Shown here in pieces: positions 1 to 8,974 of a DNA stretch of 64,000 nt. Source of the stretch: Devosia oryzisoli. Lineage in GTDB: Bacteria > Pseudomonadota > Alphaproteobacteria > Rhizobiales > Devosiaceae. The DNA lies in NCBI RefSeq assembly GCF_014837245.1, contig NZ_JACYFU010000003.1:186001-250000 (forward strand). Direction: 5' to 3'. The notes under the pieces were generated by a model. That model was given only the letters and a program-made list of their open reading frames with translations, did no database searches and was not told the DNA's origin. Position 1 is the first letter of the stretch. Every line of letters begins with the position of its first letter. The translations under genes were made by a program, and so were the position numbers.

Positions 1-855
1 AACGACCTGAAGCTCTTTCTCCAGGTGGCGCGGCTGGGTGGCCTCAGCGCAGCGGCGACCGCAACTGGTCTTTCTCCGGCCACGCTCGGCCGGCGGGTCG
101 CGGCCGTGGAGCAGCAACTCGGCCAGCCGCTCTTCCTGCGCAGCCAGAAAGGCTATCGGCTGACCCCGGCCGGCGAGGACCTGCTGGTTCGCGCCGAGGA
201 GGTCGAGACGGCGATGGTCGCCGTCAAGCGCTGGGCTGAGGGTGCTGCGGCTCAGCGCGTCGTACGGGTTTCCGCGGGGCCGTGGACGTCGGCCTTCCTT
301 GCCCGCCATATCGGACGGCTCTGGAGTCCATCGGACCCCTTCGGGATCGAGTTTGTCACGGCCAATGAAAAGGTCGACATCGGCCGGCGCAATGCCGATA
401 TCGGCATCCGCAACCAGCGCCCCAGCGAGCAGTGGCTGGCAGGTCGATCCATGGGGCGCGTCGCTTACGGCCTCTATGCCCGTCCGGAGTTGGTGCACGG
501 TGTTTCCGCCGGCTACTTCGTCGGCACGGCCAGCGGCGGCTACCAGACTCATTCGGCTCGCTGGCTGCAAGCGCACCATGCCGACCGCATCGCCATACGC
601 GGCAACGACGCCCTGGGTGTGCTTGAACTGGTGGCCGCGGGGGCGGGCATCTCGGTCTTTCCGTGCTTTGTGGGCGACAGCGACCCGCGCCTCGCCCGCA
701 TGGCGCCGCCCATCCCGGAGCTCGAGACCGACCATTGGCTGGTCTGCCATCACGAGGAACGCCACGTCCCGGCCGTCCGCACCGTCACCGAACGGATCGC
801 CACCCTCATGCACGAGCACAGCCGGCTGTTTCGCGGCGAAGGGAAAGCTCGCTAG
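1..855 (+). CDS. LysR-family transcriptional regulator (5' truncated by window edge)
   Basis: The frame is open from base 1, so the start lies outside the window. The first 60 or so residues form a LysR winged helix-turn-helix: FLQVARLGGLSAAA, then LSPATLGRRVAAVEQQLG and the LF-R---G-RLTPAG wing. The remainder is a substrate-binding domain of about 200 residues ending HEHSRLFRGEGKAR. LysR proteins usually control a neighbouring gene in response to a small ligand; the MFS gene 188 bp downstream on the same strand is a possible target, but that is inference. The GTG at 25 is internal to the HTH and is not the true start. Confidence 0.9.
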   Translation, partial: NDLKLFLQVARLGGLSAAATATGLSPATLGRRVAAVEQQLGQPLFLRSQKGYRLTPAGEDLLVRAEEVETAMVAVKRWAEGAAAQRVVRVSAGPWTSAFLARHIGRLWSPSDPFGIEFVTANEKVDIGRRNADIGIRNQRPSEQWLAGRSMGRVAYGLYARPELVHGVSAGYFVGTASGGYQTHSARWLQAHHADRIAIRGNDALGVLELVAAGAGISVFPCFVGDSDPRLARMAPPIPELETDHWLVCHHEERHVPAVRTVTERIATLMHEHSRLFRGEGKAR

Positions 856-1043
856 GGGGGCGTTAGCTGCGCCGGTCCGGCGAAGCGACGACTGTTTGCG
901 GGGTGATAGGGTGCCCCCTGTGGCAGTGTGACCCGAATGCAAACGTTGCAAGAATAGGTTTGGCCGCTTTGTGAGACCGTTCCCCTGGTGGAGGAAATGG
1001 CATAGCGTGCGGTCCGATTGATCTTTTCCAGCAGTGTCCTCCC

Positions 1044-2216
1044 ATGCGATTCGGCCTCGATTTGCCGCCCCAGATCAAGGTCTTCGGGGCCTTCTTTGTT
1101 TATTCCTTCTGCATGGGGAGCCTCTATCCGCGCCTACCGGCCATCCAGGCCGCCATGGGTGTGGGGGAAGGCGCCTTGGGGCTGTCCCTGATCGGCGCTG
1201 CGATCGGCACGCTGATTTCGCTCACCTTTGCGCCCCCTATCATCGAGCGCATCGGTTATCGCCGCACCCTCTTGGGCGCCATTCCCTTGCTCTCGGCTCT
1301 CTACGCGGCTTCAGTCTGGGCGCAGGGGCCGCTGGCCTTCTTCCTGTTGCTGGTTCCGGTGGGCATGACGATTGGCTGCATCGAGATCATCATCAATCTT
1401 GAGGCCGACCGGGTGGAGCACGCCATCGGTCGGCGCATCATGAGCCGCGCGCACGCCTTCTGGAGCTTTGGCTTTTTCTCCGCCGGCATGGTCGGCTCGT
1501 TCATTGCCCAGTCTGGGCTGCCCCCGCAGGCTCACCTGGCGCTGATGATCCCGGTGGTGACGCTGGGCACCTTCGTCGTCCTCGGCCGCTTCGAGCCGGC
1601 CGCGCATCGCACCGGCTCGAGCACCGAGGCAACGCCGCATTTCGCACGGCCCACCTTGCCTATCCTCAGCCTCATCAGCGTCTGCATCGGCGCCATGATG
1701 ATGGAAGGCGCCGGGATCGACTGGTCCGCCATATACATGCGCAATCTCTTCGACGCGACGCCGTTCTGGGCCGGCTTCGCGGTGGCGCTCGTTGCCGGCT
1801 CGCAGGCCGTGGCGCGCTTCTTTGCCGACGGGTTTGTCGAGCGCTACAGCCCGGTCCTGGTGGCGCGGGTTCTCGTCACCATCCTCGGCATCGGGGCCGC
1901 CCTGATGTTCGTGGCCCAGGCAAGCTGGGTGGGCTATCTCGGGCTCGTGCTGATCGGCGTGGGCTCGAGCGCCCTCTTCCCGCTCTCCATGTCGGCGGCG
2001 GCGCAGCGCACCGACCGGCCAGCTGCGGTCAATGTGGCGGCGCTGACCCAGATCGCGTTCGTCTCATTCCTGCTTGGGCCGCCGCTCCTGGGCTATGTTG
2101 CCGAGCACTTCGGCATCCATTGGACCTATGGCATCGGCGTACCGCTGGCCATTCTCGGCTTCATGACGGCGGGCGCCCTCGGGTCGCGCCCGGTCAAGGC
2201 AGTGGTGACCCCATGA
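1044..2216 (+). CDS. MFS transporter, YbjJ-like (copy A)
   Basis: This is a 390-residue inner-membrane protein with about 12 hydrophobic segments and the layout of the E. coli YbjJ branch of the major facilitator superfamily. Family marks seen are an acidic INLEADRVEHAIG loop near 117-130 followed by RAHAFWSFG, EGAGIDW at 221-227, and LGPPLLGYVAEHFGI near the C-terminus. The substrate is unknown. The stop overlaps the next start as ATGA, so copies A and B are translationally coupled. It closely resembles copy B (shared GAGIDWSAIYMR and SAAAQRTDRP), which points to tandem duplication. No strong Shine-Dalgarno is visible before the ATG. Confidence 0.88.
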   Translation: MRFGLDLPPQIKVFGAFFVYSFCMGSLYPRLPAIQAAMGVGEGALGLSLIGAAIGTLISLTFAPPIIERIGYRRTLLGAIPLLSALYAASVWAQGPLAFFLLLVPVGMTIGCIEIIINLEADRVEHAIGRRIMSRAHAFWSFGFFSAGMVGSFIAQSGLPPQAHLALMIPVVTLGTFVVLGRFEPAAHRTGSSTEATPHFARPTLPILSLISVCIGAMMMEGAGIDWSAIYMRNLFDATPFWAGFAVALVAGSQAVARFFADGFVERYSPVLVARVLVTILGIGAALMFVAQASWVGYLGLVLIGVGSSALFPLSMSAAAQRTDRPAAVNVAALTQIAFVSFLLGPPLLGYVAEHFGIHWTYGIGVPLAILGFMTAGALGSRPVKAVVTP

Positions 2217-3400
2217 TCGCCCCTCAGTTCCGCATCTATGCGTGCTTTTTCCTGTTCGCCGTCACCACCGGCGCCCTGATGGCCCGCATGCCTGACATCC
2301 AGACCCACCTTGGCGTCACCGAAGGCCAGCTGGGCCTGACCATGATCGGCATGTCCATCGGTTCGCTGATTTCGCTGACCTTCGGCGCGGGGTTTATCGA
2401 CCGCCTCGGCTTTCGCACCTCCGCTCTCGTCACGACGCTTGGACCGGTCATCCTGATCTCAAGCATTCCCTGGCTCCCCAACGCGCCGCTGGTGTTCTGC
2501 GTCCTCTTTGTCACCGGCATCCTGTCCGGGGCGCTGGAGATCAATCTCAATGTCGAGATCGACCGGCTCGAAGCACAGACCGGCAAGCGTTTCATGAACC
2601 GCGCGCACGGCTTCTGGAGCGTCGGCTTCTTCGTCACCGCCCTGTTCGGCGCCATGATCCGGCAGTCGGGCCTGCCGGCCAACTGGCACCTGCTGATCGT
2701 TGCCATTTTCGGGGTGGCGTTCGGCCTCTTCATGCTCTGGGGCGCCACCTCGGCGCCGCGCCGCGGTGCGGCCAGCAATGCCGATGGACACGTCATTGCG
2801 TTTCCCAACTGGGGCCTGCTGCCGCTCTGCCTCATCGGTTTTGCGGCCTTCCTCGTGGAGGGCGCGGGCATCGACTGGTCGGCGATCTACATGCGCGACA
2901 TCTTCTCGGTCGAGCCGTTCGTCGGCGGCATGGGCCTTACGCTCTTTGCCTTCTTCATGGCCGCGATGCGCCTCTCCGCCGACCCGGTCGTTGGCCGCTT
3001 CGGGCCGCGGCGGGTGGCGGTATCGCTCCTCAGCCTTGCGACACTCGGTGCGCTGCTCGTGGGCATCGCGCCCGCGCCCGCTGTGGCGCTGTTTGGCTTT
3101 GCGCTGATGGGCATCGGCTGTTCCGCCGTCTACCCGCTGGCGGTGTCGGCCGCGGCGCAGCGCACCGACCGGCCGTCGGCTGTCAATGTCGCGGCGCTGG
3201 GGCAGGTGAGCTTCGTCGTGTTCTTTCTCGCGCCGCCGCTCCTGGGGTTCATTGCCGAGCACTGGGGCATCCGCAATTCGTACCTCATCTGCCTGCCGCT
3301 GCTGCTGGCGGGCCTGTGGGCATCGAGCTTTGCCTTGGGCACGCGCAAGGTCGAGGTTCCGCTCGGCCTGCCGCCGGAACCCCTGCCGCCCAATGGCTGA
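2213..3400 (+). CDS. MFS transporter, YbjJ-like (copy B)
   Basis: This 395-residue, 12-segment MFS permease is paralogous to the gene just upstream. An open frame exists upstream of 2213, but the ATG at 2213 overlaps the stop of copy A by 4 nt and gives MIAPQFRIYACFFLF, which lines up with the N-terminus of the other copies. Shared motifs are VEIDRLEAQTGKRFMNRAHG, EGAGIDWSAIYMRD, AAQRTDRPSAVNVAALG and PPLLGFIAEHWGI. The substrate cannot be read from sequence; the family contains proposed exporters of small molecules. Its end overlaps mmcB by 8 nt. Confidence 0.88.
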   Translation: MIAPQFRIYACFFLFAVTTGALMARMPDIQTHLGVTEGQLGLTMIGMSIGSLISLTFGAGFIDRLGFRTSALVTTLGPVILISSIPWLPNAPLVFCVLFVTGILSGALEINLNVEIDRLEAQTGKRFMNRAHGFWSVGFFVTALFGAMIRQSGLPANWHLLIVAIFGVAFGLFMLWGATSAPRRGAASNADGHVIAFPNWGLLPLCLIGFAAFLVEGAGIDWSAIYMRDIFSVEPFVGGMGLTLFAFFMAAMRLSADPVVGRFGPRRVAVSLLSLATLGALLVGIAPAPAVALFGFALMGIGCSAVYPLAVSAAAQRTDRPSAVNVAALGQVSFVVFFLAPPLLGFIAEHWGIRNSYLICLPLLLAGLWASSFALGTRKVEVPLGLPPEPLPPNG

Positions 3401-3857
3401 CGACCTGCCGCCCATCGTCGACCTCCGCCAGTCTGCGACGGCGCTACGGGTTCAGCGCGGCGTCATGCGCATGCTGCGCGAGCGACACGACATGGCCTGT
3501 TACGCGGAGGTGCCGCTGGCCAATGGCCGCCGGGCCGACGTGCTGGCGGTGGGGCCGAAGGGCGAAATCTGGATCATCGAGATCAAGTCCAGCCTCATCG
3601 ACTTCCAGGTCGATCGCAAATGGCCCGAATACCGGGAATTTTCGGACAGGTTCTTTTTCGCCAAGCCGCCGGAACTCGAGGGGGAGATTTTCCCGCAGAG
3701 CGAAGGGCTGATCGTGGCCGATGGGCATGACGGCGCCATCCTGCGCGACAGTCCGGAGACGCCGCTGGCACCGGCACGCCGAAAGGCGCTGATGCTGAAG
3801 CTGGCGCGAATGGGCGCCGACCGCATTCATGGCCTGATGGACCCCGGCCCCCGCTGA
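3393..3857 (+). CDS. mmcB: MmcB family DNA repair protein
   Basis: This predicted cytoplasmic protein has 154 residues. The Caulobacter homologue is a DNA-damage-inducible repair factor needed for mitomycin C resistance. The sequence has a PD-(D/E)XK-like core: ADVLAVGPKGEIWIIEIKSS supplies the D...E-x-K catalytic pattern, followed by the family block DFQVDRKWPEY. A longer open frame runs back to 3252, but the ATG at 3393 gives MADDLPPIVDLRQS, the usual length, and an 8-nt overlap with the upstream MFS gene. The gene sits between two transporter paralogues, so it is probably co-transcribed with them although no functional link is known. Confidence 0.85.
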   Translation: MADDLPPIVDLRQSATALRVQRGVMRMLRERHDMACYAEVPLANGRRADVLAVGPKGEIWIIEIKSSLIDFQVDRKWPEYREFSDRFFFAKPPELEGEIFPQSEGLIVADGHDGAILRDSPETPLAPARRKALMLKLARMGADRIHGLMDPGPR

Positions 3858-3906
3858 TCGCTTTTTCCACGTGGCGCCCGCCGCCCTGATCCAACCGGAT
3901 CCGCCC

Positions 3907-5061
3907 ATGCCCTTCTTCGCCCGCCACTGGCGGATCATCGCCCTGTTTTTCGCCCACGCCCTGGCGGCCGGCGCCATCCATACGCGCATCCCCGATCTCC
4001 AGCTGCAGATGGGCCTCAGCGAGGGGCAGTTGGGGCTGGTGCTGATGGGCCAACCGCTGGGCGGCCTCTCGATGTTCCTCTTTTCGAGCACCATCATCGA
4101 GCGCTTCAGTCCCCGCCGCGTCGTCCTGGTGCTCCTGCCGCTGGTCATGGTGACGGCGGCACTGGCCACCGTCTGGCTCGACCCCTTGGCGTTTTTCTGC
4201 ATACTGGCGATCAACGGCATCGGGTTTTCCCTGACCAACATCGCCATCAACGTGGAGGCCGACCGCATCGAGGCGGCCGGCGACGTTCGCGTCATGAACA
4301 CCTGCCACGGGGCGTGGAGCGTCGGGTTTCTCCTCACCTCGCTGATCGGGGCCGCGGTTCGCGGCCTCGGCGTATCTCCTGCCGTTCACCTCTGGGCGCT
4401 GGTGCCGATCCTGAGCATTCTTCTCTTTGCGGTGCTCGTTCGCATGCCCGTCGCGCCGTCCCGTCCGCATGCGGGCACTAAAGGACGCAAGCTCGCCGTG
4501 CCAACGCTCGCGACGCTCGGCCTTGTGGCCTTCGGCCTGGGCGCCGGCCTGACCGAAGGCGCCTCGCGCGCCTGGTCGATCATCTATCTGCGCGACAGCT
4601 TCGAGGTTCCGGCCTTCGTGGAGTCGCTGGCCTTGCCGGCCCTGCTCCTGGCAATGGCCGTGGGGCGCCTCGTGGCAGACCGCTTCATCGAGCGCTTCGG
4701 CCCCGTGCGGGTCGCTCGGTCCCTTTCCGGGCTCGCCGTGGTGGGTATGGTGATGGTCGTGATTGCCCCCGACGCCTACCTCGCGCTCCTCGCCTTCCTT
4801 CTGGTCGGCATCGGCATTTGCGTGCTCTATCCGCTGATGCTTTCCGCCGCCGCGCGGCTGGGGGATCGCCCCGCCTCGCAGAACGTCGCAGCCACCACGC
4901 TCGTGTTCCAACTGGTCAATCTGGGCGCGCCGGGGCTGATCGGCGCCGTCGCGCAGGGACTTGGGGTGCGTATCGCCTTTGCCGTGCTGATCCCGCTCCT
5001 GGTCCTCACCTTCACCATGGCCGGGCGCCTCGAGCCGCAGCAGTCAACCGCCGCCCGATAA
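3907..5061 (+). CDS. MFS transporter, YbjJ-like (copy C, divergent)
   Basis: This is the third MFS paralogue, about 384 residues and 12 membrane segments. It keeps the family skeleton (AINVEADRIEAAGDVRVMNTCHGAWSVG, in which HGAWSVG matches HGFWSVG of copy B; LTEGASRAWSIIYLRD) but differs clearly from copies A and B, for example LGDRPASQNVAA in place of QRTDRPSAVNVAA. A GTG at 3871 in the same frame would add 12 residues. I prefer the ATG at 3907 because MPFFARHWRIIALFF aligns with the N-terminus of copy B. The substrate is unknown. Confidence 0.85.
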   Translation: MPFFARHWRIIALFFAHALAAGAIHTRIPDLQLQMGLSEGQLGLVLMGQPLGGLSMFLFSSTIIERFSPRRVVLVLLPLVMVTAALATVWLDPLAFFCILAINGIGFSLTNIAINVEADRIEAAGDVRVMNTCHGAWSVGFLLTSLIGAAVRGLGVSPAVHLWALVPILSILLFAVLVRMPVAPSRPHAGTKGRKLAVPTLATLGLVAFGLGAGLTEGASRAWSIIYLRDSFEVPAFVESLALPALLLAMAVGRLVADRFIERFGPVRVARSLSGLAVVGMVMVVIAPDAYLALLAFLLVGIGICVLYPLMLSAAARLGDRPASQNVAATTLVFQLVNLGAPGLIGAVAQGLGVRIAFAVLIPLLVLTFTMAGRLEPQQSTAAR

Positions 5062-5157
5062 TTCTTGCTGCCGATGTCGCATCGGGGGATGCTCGCTCGT
5101 CTCAAGGGCAAGGCGCACCTTCCGGCGCGCCGGCAGGCAAGCACGAAGGAGACGACG

Positions 5158-5511
5158 ATGCCGTATATCGATGGATTTCTCGCCGCGGTCCCCAAGGCCA
5201 ACAAGGAGAAATATCTGCGCCATTCGCGTGCGGCGGCGGAGCTTTTCCGCAAGTGGGGCGCGACGCGCGTGGTGGAAAACTGGGGCGACGACGTGCCCAA
5301 GGGCACCGTGACCGATTTCTACCGGGCGACGCAGGCCAAGGACGACGAAGTGATCGTCTTCTCCTGGATCGAATATCCGGACAAGGCGACGCGTGCGGCC
5401 ATCCAGAAACGAATGATGGAAGACCCGGAGATGGCCAGCGTCGGCGACATGCCGTTCGACGGTAAGCGCATGATCTTTGGCGGGTTCGAGACGCTGTTCG
5501 CCGAGGAGTGA
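5158..5511 (+). CDS. DUF1428 domain-containing protein
   Basis: This is a 117-residue soluble protein of the small alpha+beta barrel-like DUF1428 family, whose role is unknown. The start MPYIDGFLAAVPK and the motifs WGDDVPKGTVTDF, FSWIEYPDKATRD-like (here KATRAA) and FDGKRMIFGGFE are typical, and the length matches the family. The ATG at 5158 is preceded by a GAAGGAG ribosome-binding site, so it is preferred over the upstream in-frame ATG at 5065. It lies 96 bp after the third MFS gene and converges on actR. Confidence 0.85.
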   Translation: MPYIDGFLAAVPKANKEKYLRHSRAAAELFRKWGATRVVENWGDDVPKGTVTDFYRATQAKDDEVIVFSWIEYPDKATRAAIQKRMMEDPEMASVGDMPFDGKRMIFGGFETLFAEE

Positions 5512-5518
5512 TTGTCCG

Positions 5519-6070
5519 CTAGCGCGGGGCGCGCTTGGCCAAAATCCGCTGCAGGGTGCGCCGGTGCATGTTGAGCCGGCGTGCCGTTTCGGACACGTTG
5601 CGGTCGCACAGCTCATAGACGCGCTGGATATGTTCCCATCGCACGCGGTCGGCCGACATCGGGTTTTCCGGCGGCTCGGGCTTGTCCTCGCCCGTTGCCA
5701 GCAGCGCGTTGATCACGTCGTCCGCGTCCGCCGGCTTGGAGAGATAATCCATGGCGCCAAGTTTTACCGCCGTCACGGCAGTGGCGATATTGCCGTAGCC
5801 GGTGAGGACAATGGCGCGCGCGTCGGGGCGCTTCTGGTGCAGGGCCGAGACCACGTCCAGCCCATTGCCGTCTTCGAGGCGCAAATCGACCACAGCATAG
5901 GCGGGCGCGCGTTCATCCACCGCCGTCAATCCCGCCGCCACGGTGCCGGCGGTGCGGACTTCGAATCCGCGCCGGACCATGGCGCGCTCGAGGCGACTGA
6001 GGAACGCGGCGTCGTCATCTACCAGAAGGAGGCTGGGGTCTGCAGCCAGTAGCTCTTCGATCGTGTCCAT
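5519..6070 (-). CDS. actR: ActR/RegA-type response regulator
   Basis: This 183-residue cytoplasmic transcription factor is the output partner of the ActS/RegB kinase encoded just upstream. In relatives the pair controls redox-responsive genes such as oxidases, nitrogen and carbon fixation and acid tolerance. The receiver domain covers residues 13-125, with acidic pocket DDD at 18-20, phospho-acceptor Asp62 in VVDLRLEDGNG and Lys112 in LSKPAD. A proline linker (PEPPENP) precedes a Fis-type helix-turn-helix ETARRLNMHRRTLQRIL at 161-177. Its length and the nearly invariant HTH fit RegA/PrrA/ActR. It begins 42 nt after the kinase stop. Confidence 0.93.
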   Translation of the reverse strand: MDTIEELLAADPSLLLVDDDAAFLSRLERAMVRRGFEVRTAGTVAAGLTAVDERAPAYAVVDLRLEDGNGLDVVSALHQKRPDARAIVLTGYGNIATAVTAVKLGAMDYLSKPADADDVINALLATGEDKPEPPENPMSADRVRWEHIQRVYELCDRNVSETARRLNMHRRTLQRILAKRAPR

Positions 6071-6112
6071 GGGCTCTAGATAAGGTTTGTTTGTCCATAC
6101 GTCAAAAGGACT

Positions 6113-7432
6113 TCAGTGGATCGTTTCGCGCTCCCCGTCTCGCGGCCATGTGATCCGCACGCGCGCATGCCCAACCGAACTCGCATTGTCGAATGTCAGC
6201 CGGGCGCCGGTGCGCTCCAGCAGCGTCTTGGCGATGAAAATGCCCAGGCCGAGGCCACCGGGCTGGTGCGCGTCGGCACCGGCAGGATCGCGCGGGCGGC
6301 TGGTGAGATAGGGCTCTCCCAGCCGGGCGATCAGCTCCGGCGCAAAGCCCGGGCCATCGTCGGAAATGACAACGGTGATGCGCGTCTGGGTCCAGGTGCT
6401 GTCGACCCGAACGGTGCCACGGGCAAAGTCGGTGGCGTTCTCGATCAGATTGCCAAGCCCATAGAGCAGGCCGACGCTGCGATGAAAGATTGGCGCAGGG
6501 CCCGATGCTTCCCCGGTGTAGAAGAGGATCGCCTTGCCCCTTGCCTCATGCGGTCGCGACACTTCTGCAAGGATATCGGTCAGCGGCGCCTCCGCGAACG
6601 GGTCGGCCGGATCGGCGCCGAGATTGCGCAGGCGTGCGAGAATGGCCCGGCAACGCGCGGCCTGCTCGATGATCAGTTCGACGTCATCGGCCATCGGACT
6701 GCCATTCTCGACTTCCGCCCGCATTTCCTTGGCGGCGAGCGCGATGGTCGAGAGTGGCGTGCCCAGCTCGTGCGCCGCCGCTGCAGCAAGGCCATCAAGG
6801 GCAGAAAGCTGCTCCTTGTGCGAGAGCGCCAGCTCGGTCGCTGCCAGGGCATCGGCAATCTGCCGGCTGTCATGGGCAACGCGGTTGGTATAGGCCGCGA
6901 TGAAGACGACGCCGCAGATGATCGAGACCCAGATGCCGATGACGTAGATGCGGTTGAAGTTGATGGTCTCCGCCGGGTCCCAGGGCAAGGGCAGGTGCCA
7001 GACCGAGAGGGCCGAAGCCACGAGGGCCGCAAGGATGGCGATGGCGAAAGCTTCCTTGCGTGGGAGACTGGTCGCCGAAACCGAAACGGGCGCCAGCAGC
7101 AAAATCGCGAACGGGTTGTGCAGTCCGCCGGTCAGGGCAAGCAGCCCACCGAGCTGGCAGAGGTCGAAGGCCAGTTGCAGGGCGGCCGAGCGCGCCGACA
7201 GCCGCCCGTTGACACCCAGGCGCAGCGCCAGGGCGATGTTGATGGCCGCCGACAGCGCGATCAGCGCCAGGCACGCCCAGAGCGGCAAGGGAAAGCCCAA
7301 CCCGCCATAGACGAAAAGCACGCTGATGGCCTGGCCAGCCACGGCTAGCCAGCGCAGTCCGACCAACGTCTGCATGCGCAGTGGTCGCCATACGCCGGGG
7401 GCAGGCAGGCCGGAAACGGTGACGTCACTCAT
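6113..7432 (-). CDS. actS: ActS/RegB-type redox sensor histidine kinase
   Basis: This membrane kinase has 439 residues. About six N-terminal hydrophobic segments carry the RegB heptapeptide GGLHNPF, associated with ubiquinone sensing. The H-box is AAAAHELGTPLS, and a cysteine lies exactly 40 residues after that His (QAARCRAIL), as His225/Cys265 do in RegB. The ATPase domain follows, with N-box NLIENATDFA, DDGPGFAP and GGLGLGIFIA. I place the start at 7432 (MSDVTVSG) because AAGGAACAAGG precedes it; an in-frame ATG at 7480 would add 16 residues without such a site. It forms an operon with actR. Confidence 0.93.
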   Translation of the reverse strand: MSDVTVSGLPAPGVWRPLRMQTLVGLRWLAVAGQAISVLFVYGGLGFPLPLWACLALIALSAAINIALALRLGVNGRLSARSAALQLAFDLCQLGGLLALTGGLHNPFAILLLAPVSVSATSLPRKEAFAIAILAALVASALSVWHLPLPWDPAETINFNRIYVIGIWVSIICGVVFIAAYTNRVAHDSRQIADALAATELALSHKEQLSALDGLAAAAAHELGTPLSTIALAAKEMRAEVENGSPMADDVELIIEQAARCRAILARLRNLGADPADPFAEAPLTDILAEVSRPHEARGKAILFYTGEASGPAPIFHRSVGLLYGLGNLIENATDFARGTVRVDSTWTQTRITVVISDDGPGFAPELIARLGEPYLTSRPRDPAGADAHQPGGLGLGIFIAKTLLERTGARLTFDNASSVGHARVRITWPRDGERETIH

Positions 7433-7575
7433 CCTTGTTCCTTCAGGCGCCACAGGGGAGACGGCGCATAGGTACCGCAAAACATCATTTCAAGCGCGTT
7501 TTTTTGATGGGCACATGCTTGATCCTGTGCGCGCACGGACCAAGTACAGAACATCGTGACTGGGAGACGAAAGAC

Positions 7576-8049
7576 ATGAACACAGCCATCATCAAGCCTC
7601 AATGGTCCCCGCTGACCATCGCCCTCATGGTTCTGGGCTTCATCATTTTCTGGCCGCTGGGCCTTGCGGTGCTCGGCTACATCATCTGGGGCGAAAAGTT
7701 CGGCGGCTCCGCCGAAAAGGCTCAGGGTTACTGGAACAAGGGATGCAGCTTCGTGCGCAACAACAAGCAGGCTCAAGGCTTCGGCCGCCACGGTTTTGGT
7801 CAGGGTTTTGGTTCCTCGGGCAATGCCGCCTTCGATGAGTATCGCGAAGAGCAGCTTCGGCGCCTTGAGGAAGAGCGCGCCCGGCTCGACGCCGAGATCG
7901 ACGCTTTCCACGAGTACATGGCCAATCTGCGCAAGGCCAAGGACCGCGAGGAGTTCGACCGCTTCATGAGCGAACGCCGCGGCAACCGCCAGGGTTATGG
8001 CGACTCCAACCCGCCCGCGCAGACCCCGGACTGGGGCAATAACGGCTAA
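7576..8049 (+). CDS. DUF2852 domain-containing membrane protein
   Basis: This is a 157-residue protein of a family largely confined to alphaproteobacteria. One strongly hydrophobic segment (IALMVLGFIIFWPLGLAVLG, about residues 15-34) is followed by a Gly/Phe-rich stretch (GFGRHGFGQGFG) and a charged helix likely to form a coiled coil (EEQLRRLEEERARLDAEID). The C-terminus is low-complexity. Function is unknown. The start at 7576 gives the family N-terminus MNTAIIKPQWSP; longer upstream frames are not supported. It is divergent from actS and followed by a strong terminator. Confidence 0.85.
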   Translation: MNTAIIKPQWSPLTIALMVLGFIIFWPLGLAVLGYIIWGEKFGGSAEKAQGYWNKGCSFVRNNKQAQGFGRHGFGQGFGSSGNAAFDEYREEQLRRLEEERARLDAEIDAFHEYMANLRKAKDREEFDRFMSERRGNRQGYGDSNPPAQTPDWGNNG

Positions 8050-8090
8050 CGCCGCTGTCCGCTCCTTCCCTTCCCTCCTGAAGTCGACTG

Positions 8091-8117
8091 GCGCTCCCAA
8101 AAGGAGCGCCTTTTTTT
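8091..8117 (+). terminator. Rho-independent terminator after the DUF2852 gene
   Basis: A 7-bp stem (GCGCTCC / GGAGCGC) with a short A-rich loop is followed by a run of seven T, 42 bp after the DUF2852 stop. It separates that gene from the YgjP-type peptidase. Confidence 0.85.
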
Positions 8118-8173
8118 GCGTGTGCCACCGGCAAACGCGCTAGACTCCTGCCAAGCGATTCCCACGGCCTCTC

Positions 8174-8923
8174 ATGCTTTCGTTCCTGCGCCAGCGCGCG
8201 ACCCCCCCCAGCGTCACCCATCTCGACATCGACGGCCAAACCATTGCCGTGGCGGTCCGCATCAGCAAGCGGGCGCGCAGTTTTCGCCTGTCGCTGCCGG
8301 CCACCGGGCCGGTGCTCAGCCTGCCGGAAAAAGCGCGCTGGGCAGACGCGGAGGCGTTCCTCCACCGGCATCGGCACTGGCTGGCGGCGCGCCTGCCCCG
8401 CGCGGCGCAGGTCCAGCGGCTTGACGAGGGCAAGGTCGTGCCGCTGCGGGGTCTCGATCACCGCATCGTGGCCAGCGGTCAGGTGCGCGGGCGCGTGCTG
8501 GTTCAAGAAGATGCCGCGGGGCCATTGCTGATCGTGCCCGGTGCCCCCGAACACCTGCCGCGGCGGCTCTATGACTGGCTCAAGGCTGAGGCGCTGTCCG
8601 ACCTCACGCGACAAAGCGCAATGCATGCCGACCGGCTGGGCGTCACCGTTTGCCAGGTGAGGCTGCGCAGCCAGTCGAGCCGTTGGGGCTCGTGCTCATC
8701 GACCGGCACCATCAACTACAACTGGCGCCTCGTCCTGGCGCCGCCCTTCGTGCTCGACTACGTCGCGGCGCACGAAGTGGCGCATCTGGTGGAAATGAAT
8801 CACTCGCCGGCGTTCTGGGCCACCGTGGAGCGCACCCTGCCTGACATGGCCCGCGGCCGAGCGTGGCTAAAAGCACACGGTCGGGTGCTGATGAGCTGGC
8901 ACCCGCCTGCCTCCGGAGCCTGA
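8174..8923 (+). CDS. YgjP-like (DUF45) zinc metallopeptidase
   Basis: This 249-residue predicted cytoplasmic metallopeptidase belongs to the SprT/YgjP group (COG1451). The catalytic site is AAHEVAHLVEMNHSPAFW, that is HExxH followed by the conserved NHS-x-x-FW that supplies the third ligand. The preceding RSQSSRWGSCSSTGTINYNW block is the family signature. The N-terminal part includes the RISKRARSFRLSLP strand region common to the family. Substrates are unknown. It starts 57 bp after the upstream terminator and appears monocistronic. Confidence 0.88.
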   Translation: MLSFLRQRATPPSVTHLDIDGQTIAVAVRISKRARSFRLSLPATGPVLSLPEKARWADAEAFLHRHRHWLAARLPRAAQVQRLDEGKVVPLRGLDHRIVASGQVRGRVLVQEDAAGPLLIVPGAPEHLPRRLYDWLKAEALSDLTRQSAMHADRLGVTVCQVRLRSQSSRWGSCSSTGTINYNWRLVLAPPFVLDYVAAHEVAHLVEMNHSPAFWATVERTLPDMARGRAWLKAHGRVLMSWHPPASGA

Positions 8924-8974
8924 TCGCATCTTTGTGCCTGGCTTGCGCCGCAATTGCCGGTCTAAGACCGGGTC

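Noticed and set aside
3595..4911. 438-aa minus-strand open frame opposite the third MFS gene
   Set aside because: Shadow composition, no start context, overlaps two recognised genes.
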